DNA of 9,658 nt from Nitrososphaerota archaeon (lineage in GTDB: Archaea > Thermoproteota > Nitrososphaeria > Nitrososphaerales > Nitrosopumilaceae). Positions 1 to 5,937 of this stretch are shown one piece after another (position 1 is the first letter of the stretch; every line of letters begins with the position of its first letter). The position numbers were made by a program, and so were the translations under genes. The stretch is taken from assembly GCA_028867395.1 (NCBI GenBank), contig JAGWGO010000036.1, forward strand, positions 1 through 9,658, written 5' to 3'. The notes under the pieces are model-generated. The model saw only the letters and a program-made list of their open reading frames with translations, ran no database searches and was not told the origin of the DNA.

Positions 1-534
1 AACCAAATCTGCAAGAACATTAAGAAATAAGCGTACTTGCCGTGGGTTCTCAAAATCAGGTTCTGTGACTATCTCAACAAGCGGCGTACCAGCGCGGTTA
101 TAGTCCACAAGTGTGATTTGCGTCTTCTCAGAGCTTCCCTCGTATATCAACCTGCCAGGATCTTCTTCGAGTTGTATTCTTCTTATTCTAATCTCTTTTC
201 CTTCTATCTGAATTACGCCGTCTGACCCTATACTCGTAGGCCCATATGCGTTGTATTGGGTAATCTGGAAGTTCTTTGGCAAGTCAGGATAAAAGTAATT
301 TTTTCTAAAAAAACTGATTCGTTCTGGAATTTTACAAGCAAGAGATAATGATATTATTGCTGCCTTTTCTACGGCTTTTTTATTTAGTATAGGCAACGAG
401 CCCGGCAGCCCAGCACAAGTAGGACAGATGTTTGAGTTCGGCGTCAAATTTCGATAGTCAGCCTTGCAGTTGCAAAATAATTTGCTCTCCAGTTTTGTCA
501 GCTGACAGTGAATTTCAAGACCAATCTTTGTCAA
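1..534 (-). CDS. gatB: GatB, Asp-tRNA(Asn)/Glu-tRNA(Gln) amidotransferase subunit B (partial, C-terminus beyond left edge)
   Basis: GatB is the kinase and tRNA-binding subunit of GatCAB: it phosphorylates the Asp (or Glu) on mischarged tRNA, then uses ammonia channelled from GatA to make the amide. The 178 visible codons are open and begin LTKIGLEIHCQL, the family's usual opening. Four Cys (residues 21, 23, 37, 40) form a C-x-C / C-x-x-C zinc-type cluster followed by GLPGSLPILN. Then come the conserved KNYFYPDLPKNFQITQY, LEEDPGR and DYNRAGTPLVEIVTEPD blocks of the cradle domain. No ATG or GTG lies in frame near the family's N-terminus, so the start is TTG, whose last two bases are the TG of the gatA TGA stop (TTGA overlap). 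This suggests translational coupling with gatA. The helical and tail domains (roughly 280 residues more in typical GatB) lie outside the window. Confidence 0.95.
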   Translation of the reverse strand, partial: MTKIGLEIHCQLTKLESKLFCNCKADYRNLTPNSNICPTCAGLPGSLPILNKKAVEKAAIISLSLACKIPERISFFRKNYFYPDLPKNFQITQYNAYGPTSIGSDGVIQIEGKEIRIRRIQLEEDPGRLIYEGSSEKTQITLVDYNRAGTPLVEIVTEPDFENPRQVRLFLNVLADLV

Positions 535-1982
535 ATCGGCACTCCCGGAAGATGCGTCGTTTGTTGAAGTGAATATGCTGTCTGCAATAGACTCTTTTCT
601 TGAAAAGAATTTGCAAGAAGTTGGATCCCTATTGGGAGTCCAGAACTGGAGATTGTAAATGGAACAGATATGGCCGGAATTCCTGCCAGATTAGCTGTGA
701 TTGTGTTGATATCAAGAAGGTATAATGTAAGAGGATCGTCTATTTTTTCACCAATCTTGAATGGAGGTATAGGCATGGTAGGCGAGAGAAGGAAGTCTAC
801 TTTCTTAAAAGCCATATCTATCTGAGATTTCATCATTGCCCTAACTTGTTGGGCTTTCACATAGTACTTGCCGTAATACCCAGCAGACAATACAAACGCC
901 CCAAGCAGCATTCTTCGTGTAACTTCTGGTCCAAAGCTGCTTCTGACTTTTGAAACATATGCCTTGAATTCATAACCTTCGCTGCCAAAATCATATCCAT
1001 ACCTCAAGTTATCATATCTTGCAAGGTTGCTACTTGCCTCAGCAGAGGCTATTGTATAATACGCCGCAACGGAATGTTCCACAGAGTCAAGCGATATCGG
1101 AACACATTCAGCCCCTAAATCTTCTAATTTTGATGAAGCGTTTTTTGTTGCAGCTGCTACTTCTTTATCTATTCCCTCACCCATCATTTGTTGAACTAAC
1201 CCAATCTTTTTTCCTTTGATGCCACCATCCAAACCTTCCTGATAGTCTACTTTGTTTTCTTTGACAGTAGTATCGTCATGAGAATCATGCCCAGAAATAA
1301 TATTCATTATGAGAGCAATGTCTTCAACTCTTCTCGCGATAGGCCCTATCTGCTCTATGCTGTTTGCATATGACACAAGACCATACCTGCTGACAAGCCC
1401 ATAGGTTGGTTTCAAACCCACGACGGAACAAAAACTTGCAGGACTTCGAACTGAACCTCCAGTATCAGACCCTAGAGATAACACGCATTCGAGAGCGCTT
1501 ACTGACACACCACTTCCTCCAGATGATCCCCCTGGTACATATTCGGTGTTCCACGGATTCTTGCTTGGTCCAAAATAGCTAAATTCTGTGGTGGAGCCCA
1601 TAGCAAATTCGTCAAGATTCACTTTGCCAATTATAATTGCATCTTCTTGTTTGAGCTTTGATACAACAGTAGCGTCATATGGCGCAACAAAATTTTCAAG
1701 CATCTTGGACGCGCAAGTAGTTCGAAGTCCATTTGTACATATGTTATCTTTTATAGACACTGGCATCCCAAGAAGTGATCCTGTCTTCTCTTTTGCTTGG
1801 ATTTTTTTGTCTATGGATCTTGCTTTGTTCAGAGCGCTTTGTTCATCCATGGTGATGAAAGCATGTACTTTATTTTCCATCAAATGGATTCTGTCTAATG
1901 TCTTTGCTACAAATTCTTCAACAGATATGTTTCCATCATGTACAAATGACAAGTACTCAGTTGCTGATATGTCAAGACTCAT
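531..1982 (-). CDS. gatA: GatA, amidase (glutaminase) subunit of Asp-tRNA(Asn)/Glu-tRNA(Gln) amidotransferase
   Basis: GatA hydrolyses glutamine and passes ammonia to GatB for amidation of mischarged tRNA in the cytoplasm. The 483-aa product has the usual full length. The amidase-signature Ser-cisSer-Lys triad is present: Lys78 in GMPVSIKDN, Ser153 in PGGSSGGS, and nucleophile Ser177 in GSDTGGSVRSP, at the same mutual spacing as in characterised GatA. VNLDEFAMGS (121-130), the GLKPTYGLVSRYGLV stretch (189-203) and the C-terminal LPIGIQLLA block are also family hallmarks. The ATG follows the gatC TGA directly (TGAATG), and its own TGA overlaps the gatB TTG, so the three subunits are probably made in step. 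The ATG start gives the expected N-terminus. No anomaly was seen in the reading frame. Confidence 0.97.
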   Translation of the reverse strand: MSLDISATEYLSFVHDGNISVEEFVAKTLDRIHLMENKVHAFITMDEQSALNKARSIDKKIQAKEKTGSLLGMPVSIKDNICTNGLRTTCASKMLENFVAPYDATVVSKLKQEDAIIIGKVNLDEFAMGSTTEFSYFGPSKNPWNTEYVPGGSSGGSGVSVSALECVLSLGSDTGGSVRSPASFCSVVGLKPTYGLVSRYGLVSYANSIEQIGPIARRVEDIALIMNIISGHDSHDDTTVKENKVDYQEGLDGGIKGKKIGLVQQMMGEGIDKEVAAATKNASSKLEDLGAECVPISLDSVEHSVAAYYTIASAEASSNLARYDNLRYGYDFGSEGYEFKAYVSKVRSSFGPEVTRRMLLGAFVLSAGYYGKYYVKAQQVRAMMKSQIDMAFKKVDFLLSPTMPIPPFKIGEKIDDPLTLYLLDINTITANLAGIPAISVPFTISSSGLPIGIQLLANSFQEKSLLQTAYSLQQTTHLPGVPI

Positions 1983-2258
1983 TCAAATCATCTTTGGGGC
2001 ACGCACAAAATTATTTTGATCCTTTTTCAGATAATCAATTAATGGTTTTTCATCAACCAGGAATTTTTGGTATTTATCGTCACGCAAGTTATCATAGGAG
2101 ACTTCTTTTCGTAGTATCTTGTCTGTGTCAAATTCAACCTTGTCAAGCCTCTCAAAATAATTTAGAATCTGATCTACTTGACGTATGTATTTTTCTGGAT
2201 CTTGAAGATAAACCTTTACTAAATCTCCGAGATATGCTATTTCTTTCCTGTCTACCAT
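1983..2258 (-). CDS. gatC: GatC, small subunit of Asp-tRNA(Asn)/Glu-tRNA(Gln) amidotransferase
   Basis: GatC is the small clamp that wraps GatA and GatB and stabilises the complex. At 91 aa it is the normal family size. Recognisable features are the N-terminal helix with the spaced leucines (IAYLGDLVKVYL), the helix around QILNYFERLDKV (residues 30-41), the conserved LRDD (58-61), and the C-terminal NFVRAPKMI, matching the family's F-x-V-P-x-(V/I) ending. It starts 9 nt after the aspS stop (the gap reads TGGATTAGA on the coding strand) and ends directly against the gatA ATG. GatC is poorly conserved in general, so the call rests on these motifs plus its place between aspS and gatA. Confidence 0.93.
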   Translation of the reverse strand: MVDRKEIAYLGDLVKVYLQDPEKYIRQVDQILNYFERLDKVEFDTDKILRKEVSYDNLRDDKYQKFLVDEKPLIDYLKKDQNNFVRAPKMI

Positions 2259-2267
2259 TCTAATCCA

Positions 2268-3578
2268 CTATGGCGTAAGTCTGTCAACGTCTCTTGGATA
2301 AAATGTAGTATCCCTTATGTTTTCTGTACCGGTGAGTGCCATCATCAGCCTCTCAAGGCCTATCCCGCATCCAGCGTGCGGTGGAACACCATAATCAAAT
2401 ACCCTAAGATGATAGTCAAATGCATCAAGCTTGAATCCTTTGTTTTTCATTCTTTCCTCAAGTTCGTTTCTCTTCTCAATTCTAGTACTTCCAGAAGATA
2501 GCTCTAGATCTCCAAACATCAAGTCAAATGACTCGGAAACTTTTGGGTCGTCTGCTTTTGCTTTAACATAAAATGGCTTTGGTGCAAGCGGCCAGTCTTT
2601 TATAAAATAAAAACCAGTCACGTTTATCTTTCTTAATTGAGACGGATAAAGGTCGTCTCCCCATTCTATTTTTGCTCCAGCATCTTGTATTTTTTTAACT
2701 AAATCCGAGTACGAATATTGAGGTATGCTAGTTGGTATTTCTGGCACCATGTATTCAGATCCTTTCAATCCTTTAACATAGTCACTTACAGTACGAATCG
2801 ATTTGATCACAATATTTTCAATGTGTTTCATAATGTCAGTATAATCTACAAAAGCCTCTTCAAGATCTATCGATATTGCTTCTGACAAATGTCTATTGGT
2901 TCTAGAAGGTTCTGCTCTGAATATTGGAGCGATTTCAAAGACTTTTTCAAAGCTTAGTGTTAATTGTTCTTTGTAAAGCTGTGGACTCTGAGCAAGAAAA
3001 GCTTCTTTATTGTAATAAAATATTGGAAACAGTGCTGCTCCGCCTTCTGTTGCAGTAGCAATCATCTTGGGAGTATTGATTTCAAGAAAACCTTTTTCGT
3101 AAAGATATTCTCGAATGGATTTTAGAACAAGACTTCTCATCTTGAACACGTGTTGCAATATGTTTCTGCGTAAATCGATTGCACGAATTTCAAGTCTTGT
3201 ATCTATGTTTGGTACAGTCTTTGTTTGCCACGTGAATGGAGCAATTTTTTCCACACTAGAGAAAACTTTCATTTCATATGGTGTTATTTCAGCACCGTTT
3301 GGAGCCTTGTTAGATGGTTTTACTATTCCTCTGATTGCAATTGTAGATTGCTCTTTTATTTTTACAAGCGCATTTTTGATTTCATCAGGACACACGCCTG
3401 CTTTTGCAGTGATTTGCATCTCGCCTTCCTTGTCGTTTAACATGACAAAGACTAGATTGCCATGATCACGTACGCTTGAAACCCAGCCCATTACTGTTAC
3501 TTCTTTTCCTTCAAGTGACGGGTTGATGTCAATAGAATAAGTAGTTCGTCTCCAGTCACCAAGATCTGCATCTATCAT
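2268..3578 (-). CDS. aspS: Aspartyl-tRNA synthetase, archaeal type, probably non-discriminating (Asp-tRNA(Asp/Asn) ligase)
   Basis: Class IIb synthetase that attaches Asp to tRNA. Residues about 1-115 are the OB-fold anticodon-binding domain (VTVMGWVSSVRDHGN). Residues about 130-436 are the class II catalytic core: motif 1 region KGFLEINTPK, ATATEGG and LAQSPQLYKEQ in the Asp site, motif 2 FRAE with NRHLSEA (220-234), motif 3 GCGIGLERL (403-411), and the C-terminal FYPRDVDRLTP. The 436-aa length is that of archaeal AspRS, and it lacks the large insertion of bacterial enzymes. In Thermococcus AspRS, Trp26 and Lys85 enforce discrimination for tRNA-Asp. Aligned by eye, the equivalents here are Ser34 and Pro93 (KAPNGAEI against KAKLGFEI). 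A Pro at this site is the published mark of non-discriminating AspRS, which also charges tRNA-Asn. Lying first in an operon with gatCAB agrees with that. The nearest other upstream ATG is out of frame. Confidence 0.96.
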   Translation of the reverse strand: MIDADLGDWRRTTYSIDINPSLEGKEVTVMGWVSSVRDHGNLVFVMLNDKEGEMQITAKAGVCPDEIKNALVKIKEQSTIAIRGIVKPSNKAPNGAEITPYEMKVFSSVEKIAPFTWQTKTVPNIDTRLEIRAIDLRRNILQHVFKMRSLVLKSIREYLYEKGFLEINTPKMIATATEGGAALFPIFYYNKEAFLAQSPQLYKEQLTLSFEKVFEIAPIFRAEPSRTNRHLSEAISIDLEEAFVDYTDIMKHIENIVIKSIRTVSDYVKGLKGSEYMVPEIPTSIPQYSYSDLVKKIQDAGAKIEWGDDLYPSQLRKINVTGFYFIKDWPLAPKPFYVKAKADDPKVSESFDLMFGDLELSSGSTRIEKRNELEERMKNKGFKLDAFDYHLRVFDYGVPPHAGCGIGLERLMMALTGTENIRDTTFYPRDVDRLTP

Positions 3579-3608
3579 TTGTTCATCAAATGTGATCTTG
3601 TTAGTGTT

Positions 3609-3618
3609 AATTTATGTA
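3609..3618 (-). promoter_or_regulatory. TATA-like box for the aspS-gatCAB operon
   Basis: On the minus strand TACATAAATT sits about 35 nt before the aspS ATG. With the usual archaeal TATA-to-start spacing of about 26 nt, transcription would begin some 10 nt before the ATG, giving a very short leader. No Shine-Dalgarno is visible. The match is read by eye in an AT-rich region, so it is weak evidence. Confidence 0.35.
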
Positions 3619-3796
3619 TCGTAAATAGTAGAAATCCATCGCAACAGTTTCCTACGCCAAGTTTCGGTTATTTCCCTAGGGATTATTTTGCGTATATCAT
3701 TATTTCATGAAAAATACAAATTTTCCTTAAATAGAATATTATCGATACAAATTTTTTTAAAAAATAGCTACATTTACCAAAAAGTTATAATCTACC

Positions 3797-3816
3797 AATA
3801 TATTTACCTTATATGG
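3797..3816 (+). promoter_or_regulatory. Possible promoter (TATA-like) for the ubiA-like gene
   Basis: Two TATA-like runs, AATATATTTA (3797-3806) and CTTATATGG (3808-3816), could place a transcription start near 3827-3838. That is upstream of the whole open frame of the ubiA-like gene and of an in-frame ATG at 3849. The region is AT-rich throughout, so a chance match is quite possible. Confidence 0.25.
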
Positions 3817-3872
3817 AGAATAATAGCTTGTTTGGGTGCAAGATAGAAATGGGGTTGGGAGGAGAATGTTAA

Positions 3873-4049
3873 ACGGTAACATGTGAATACGGCGGAACAA
3901 CGCCTGGATACAACATAGGACTATGGGCGAACACCTTAATTCGTCTGATAAAATCAAGAACGCTTGTCTACGCTTTTGCATTATCGGCACTGGGAGTATT
4001 TCTCATCACAACCGGAGGCAAAGTAACAGATCTTACAATACCGATACGT
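3873..4049 (+). other. In-frame 5' extension of the ubiA-like gene encoding its first membrane helix, without a standard start codon
   Basis: The reading frame of the ubiA-like gene stays open for 59 codons before the TTG at 4050, back to a TAA at 3870-3872. The translation looks like real protein: YNIGLWANTLIRLIKSRT, then a hydrophobic helix (TLVYAFALSALGVFLITTGG), as expected for transmembrane helix 1 of UbiA proteins. Adding it moves the first Asp-rich motif from about residue 16 to as far as residue 75, near its place in the family, and raises the helix count from 8 to the usual 9. No ATG, GTG or TTG occurs in these 59 codons. ATA (3915), ATT (3939) and CTG (3945) do. An in-frame ATG at 3849 lies just before the TAA. 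The real start is a rare codon, or the 5' end carries a mutation or sequence error. Confidence 0.7.
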
Positions 4050-4790
4050 TTGGTGGTGGCTTGTTATTTTTTGGCTCTTGCCACATATCTCTATAACGAT
4101 ATAACTGATTATAAGACAGATACTGTAAATAAAAGAAATTCAATCTACAATCTAGAAAATCGTAGGCAACAAATTACCAAGTATTACACAATAACATTTT
4201 TTGTAGTTTCTACCATGCTTGCATTTTCAATCAATATTCCTACAGGAATTGCATCAGTTGCATTTTCTATCCTAGCCCTTTTGTACTCTCACCCAAAAAC
4301 CCATCTCAAAAACATGTTCGTGATTAAGACAGCAGTAACAGGCGGAGGAGCATTCATCATATCTATGATGGGATGTTTATCTTCCGGTAGTTTTTCAAGT
4401 TTAGGAGTAGTATCCTCACTCATAGGATTCTCATTCTATTTTATACTTGGCCCCCTTGGTGACATTGGGGATTTGAAAGGCGATAAAGAAGACGGTAGAC
4501 GTACATTCCCAATTGTGATAGGCATAAAAAATTCCTTCATGTTAATGATAGTTGCAACATTTGCAATCTCATCAATATTTTTGATTTCAAACGTCTTGTT
4601 TGGAATAAACATCATAGGAGTAGGTTTGGGAATTACAGTCACCTTGTTTATGTTAATAAGGATTATCCAGGCTTCAAGAAAATACACGAATAAATTAGAA
4701 TTGGGCAGATATCGTAATTCCATACGATATTGCATGTTTGCCTGTCAAATCTCTATGTTAGTTGGAACTGCGTTAGTAGGAATGACTTGA
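4050..4790 (+). CDS. UbiA-family membrane prenyltransferase (5' end uncertain)
   Basis: Integral membrane enzyme of the UbiA superfamily, which moves a polyprenyl chain from its diphosphate to an acceptor. Archaeal members include digeranylgeranylglyceryl phosphate synthase of ether-lipid synthesis and quinone or heme prenylating enzymes. Both Mg-diphosphate motifs are present: NDITDYKTD (residues 16-24 from the TTG) and GDIGDLKGDKEDG (137-149), the latter followed by RTFPIVIG as in family members. About eight hydrophobic helices follow the TTG, and a ninth lies in the open frame upstream (3873-4049). The TTG at 4050 is the first standard start codon in frame, but it leaves the first catalytic motif only 16 residues from the N-terminus, so the true start is likely earlier. 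The NRP signature usual after the first motif is NKRN here, so I do not assign the acceptor. The gene ends 5 bp from the convergent regulator gene. The lipid-synthesis role is a guess. Confidence 0.85.
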   Translation: MVVACYFLALATYLYNDITDYKTDTVNKRNSIYNLENRRQQITKYYTITFFVVSTMLAFSINIPTGIASVAFSILALLYSHPKTHLKNMFVIKTAVTGGGAFIISMMGCLSSGSFSSLGVVSSLIGFSFYFILGPLGDIGDLKGDKEDGRRTFPIVIGIKNSFMLMIVATFAISSIFLISNVLFGINIIGVGLGITVTLFMLIRIIQASRKYTNKLELGRYRNSIRYCMFACQISMLVGTALVGMT

Positions 4791-4795
4791 AAATA

Positions 4796-5758
4796 TTATA
4801 ATCGCTTAATTTGTGGAGGATTTCTAGCCGCTTGCTTCCATATGTTCTCAAATTCATCCTTTATTTGAGCGGAAAATTCTGAATCTGCACCAAATATGGC
4901 TTTATGGAATTTATTAGGTTCATAGTTGTTTACAATTTCTATTCCTATCTGTTTTTGATCGACAATCAACATACAGTATGGTACTTTGGAATATCTACGC
5001 TCAATCTTAGAAGGGTAAAATGGATTTGAGACAACATTGATCCTTTCCTTCTCATTTTTGTCGTGTACTTTAATTTTATCTTTCTCAGATTGGAAGTATC
5101 CTTCCACCATATTGGCATCAGAAACAATCTTGATTGTAATTCCTCGTTCAGCTTTTTTCAATATTGCATTTATTATTAGCTCATTTTGAAATCTAGTAGC
5201 CAAAATAATTTCTTTTTCTGCGAATCCTATAATCTCTACTGCTTTCCGCACCATTGAATCAAATGTATTAGTATTCAAAAATGGTTGAGATTCAGACCTA
5301 CCATTTTGATTAATTTCAGGATTTAGTTTAGATACAAAATTAGCAATTTCATCAGATTTGAATTTTGAACTTCTCTTCAAAAGATCAATCATTTCTAGTT
5401 CTTTTGAGATTTTCATGCTATCTAATAATCCCAAGAGATGCTTATTGTAAATAATACTGCCAAATGCTGTGTGGAAGTATTTGTTTTCACTCTTGTTCAA
5501 AAGCCCATATTCTACTAGTTGTTTTAGTCTTGTATAGTACTGTTTTTTAGTCAACCCAATTTTTTGAGGCGTATCAAGTTCTGATGATAGTCCATCTTTT
5601 GCGGACAAGAAAATTACCAAAGCATCACTTTTAGACAGGATCGATAGGACGTCTGACAACTTTGTTAGTAATTGATGCGTATTTTCCATTTTCAAGAGTT
5701 TGCCCAAGATCTCAAAATCTCCATTATATTGCATATCAGAGGTTACTTGCCGCACCAT
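4796..5758 (-). CDS. Winged-helix transcriptional regulator with TrmB/PLD-like C-terminal domain
   Basis: 320 aa. Residues about 33-115 read as a winged helix-turn-helix of the ArsR/TrmB kind: helix LSDVLSILSKSDALVIFLS, then TPQKIGLTKKQYYTRLKQLVEYGLL as the turn and recognition helix, and a wing (NKSENKYFHTAFG). After a linker, residues about 165-310 look like the TrmB-type sensor domain with a phospholipase D-like fold: AEKEIILATRF, a strand ITIKIVSDANM, CMLIVDQKQIGIEIVN, and a final helix FSAQIKDEFENIWKQA. The PLD HxKxxxxD positions read Pro260-x-Cys262 before Asp267, so catalysis is not expected and a ligand-sensing role is more likely. Such two-domain regulators are frequent in thaumarchaeal genomes. 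The ATG lies about 28 nt from a TATA-like box flanked by two inverted repeats, which suggests autoregulation. The ligand and targets are unknown. Confidence 0.75.
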   Translation of the reverse strand: MVRQVTSDMQYNGDFEILGKLLKMENTHQLLTKLSDVLSILSKSDALVIFLSAKDGLSSELDTPQKIGLTKKQYYTRLKQLVEYGLLNKSENKYFHTAFGSIIYNKHLLGLLDSMKISKELEMIDLLKRSSKFKSDEIANFVSKLNPEINQNGRSESQPFLNTNTFDSMVRKAVEIIGFAEKEIILATRFQNELIINAILKKAERGITIKIVSDANMVEGYFQSEKDKIKVHDKNEKERINVVSNPFYPSKIERRYSKVPYCMLIVDQKQIGIEIVNNYEPNKFHKAIFGADSEFSAQIKDEFENIWKQAARNPPQIKRL

Positions 5759-5760
5759 TC

Positions 5761-5777
5761 CTATCTTAAACAGATAG
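5761..5777. promoter_or_regulatory. Inverted repeat between TATA box and start of the regulator gene (candidate operator)
   Basis: CTATCT-TAAAC-AGATAG: perfect 6-bp arms with a 5-nt spacer, starting 2 bp upstream of the regulator's ATG, in the transcription start zone of its promoter. Seen directly. The operator role is inferred from its position. Confidence 0.45.
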
Positions 5778-5782
5778 TCTTA

Positions 5783-5790
5783 CTTATACA
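5783..5790 (-). promoter_or_regulatory. TATA-like box of the regulator gene
   Basis: TGTATAAG on the minus strand, about 28 nt from the ATG at 5758. With usual archaeal spacing the transcript would start at or next to the ATG, i.e. leaderless. No Shine-Dalgarno precedes the ATG. Confidence 0.5.
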
Positions 5791-5802
5791 TTACCTGTAT
5801 AA
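5784..5802. promoter_or_regulatory. Inverted repeat overlapping the regulator's TATA box (candidate operator)
   Basis: TTATAC-ATTACCT-GTATAA: perfect 6-bp arms with a 7-nt spacer, overlapping the TATA-like box and the BRE side of the regulator promoter. A dimeric winged-helix protein bound here would block TBP/TFB. Seen directly. The role is inferred. Confidence 0.5.
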
Positions 5803-5839
5803 CGAAACTAGCCTTCGGTATTCCCCATTTTCAGTCATT

Positions 5840-5847
5840 TTTATATA
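5840..5847 (+). promoter_or_regulatory. Strong TATA box, plus strand
   Basis: TTTATATA is among the best matches in the window to the archaeal TATA consensus. Its centre is about 26 nt before the ATG at 5869, so it should start a transcript exactly there. It probably drives the 71-aa gene and purP with a roughly 107-nt leader, or a separate short RNA. Confidence 0.55.
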
Positions 5848-5868
5848 CTATATAAGGTAAAATCAAAA

Positions 5869-5907
5869 ATGAAAAAGATACCAATTTGTTCGGGTCCTAA
5901 CAATTAG
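5869..5907 (+). CDS. Possible leaderless 12-residue mini-ORF (leader peptide)
   Basis: ATG at the predicted transcription start opens a 12-codon frame, MKKIPICSGPNN, ended by TAG inside the hairpin at 5895-5909. It is too short for homology. The case rests only on the TATA spacing and the stop codon's position in the stem. It could be a leader peptide, or merely the 5' end of the leader or of a small RNA. Confidence 0.2.
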   Translation: MKKIPICSGPNN

Positions 5908-5917
5908 GAGAGCTCCG
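5891..5917 (+). ncRNA. Hairpin in the leader of the 71-aa/purP unit (candidate structured leader or small RNA)
   Basis: TCCTAA-CAA-TTAGGA (5895-5909) is a perfect 6-bp stem with a 3-nt loop. Outer CGG (5891-5893) and CCG (5915-5917) can also pair around an asymmetric internal loop. A second short inverted repeat, TTAGA-A-TCTAA, follows at 5918-5928. All lie 20-60 nt after the predicted transcription start. No T-tract follows, so it is not a plain terminator. The class is unknown. Confidence 0.3.
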
Positions 5918-5937
5918 TTAGAATCTAAATTACCTAT

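Larger units (their letters stand above)
3579..3872. other. Divergent intergenic region between aspS and the ubiA-like gene
   Basis: About 290 bp of AT-rich spacer between divergent transcription units. It holds the aspS TATA-like box, two perfect 10-bp palindromes (TCCCTAGGGA at 3673-3682 and TTTCATGAAA at 3703-3712, centres 30 bp apart), a T-tract running into an A-tract near 3750-3764, and AT-rich promoter-like sequence near 3797-3816 facing the ubiA-like gene. A purine-rich GGGAGGAG (3857-3864) resembles a ribosome-binding site but leads only to an ATG followed by a 6-residue reading frame. No tRNA-like or other RNA gene was recognised. A 77-codon minus-strand frame through here (3757-3990) has no family resemblance and is taken as chance. 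Confidence 0.6.

Noticed and set aside
1588..2263. Plus-strand open frames opposite gatA and gatC
   Set aside because: They are antisense shadows of strongly conserved genes. Their products are unlike any known protein and have no start signals.
3115..3465. Plus-strand frames opposite aspS
   Set aside because: Antisense to the AspRS core. They are the by-product of the codon use of aspS.
3579..3872. tRNA or other structured RNA gene in the aspS/ubiA spacer
   Set aside because: No acceptor-stem pairing, T-loop GTTC pattern or other known RNA signature was seen.
3860..3886. Short ATG frame at 3866 behind a purine-rich GGGAGGAG as the real start of the ubiA-like gene
   Set aside because: It is in another frame and stops after six codons. 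It would need a frameshift, for which no slippery site was recognised.
3757..3990. 77-codon minus-strand frame across the aspS/ubiA spacer
   Set aside because: It overlaps the better supported N-terminal part of the ubiA-like frame, has low-complexity AT-rich coding and no family resemblance or promoter.
4892..4918. HKAIFGAD in the regulator as an active PLD HKD motif
   Set aside because: The spacing is HK, not HxK, and the residues at the proper fold position are Pro and Cys, so phospholipase activity is not supported.
5672..5860. 62-codon plus-strand frame over the regulator's 5' end
   Set aside because: It covers the regulator N-terminus and its promoter repeats, and its translation has no protein-like features.
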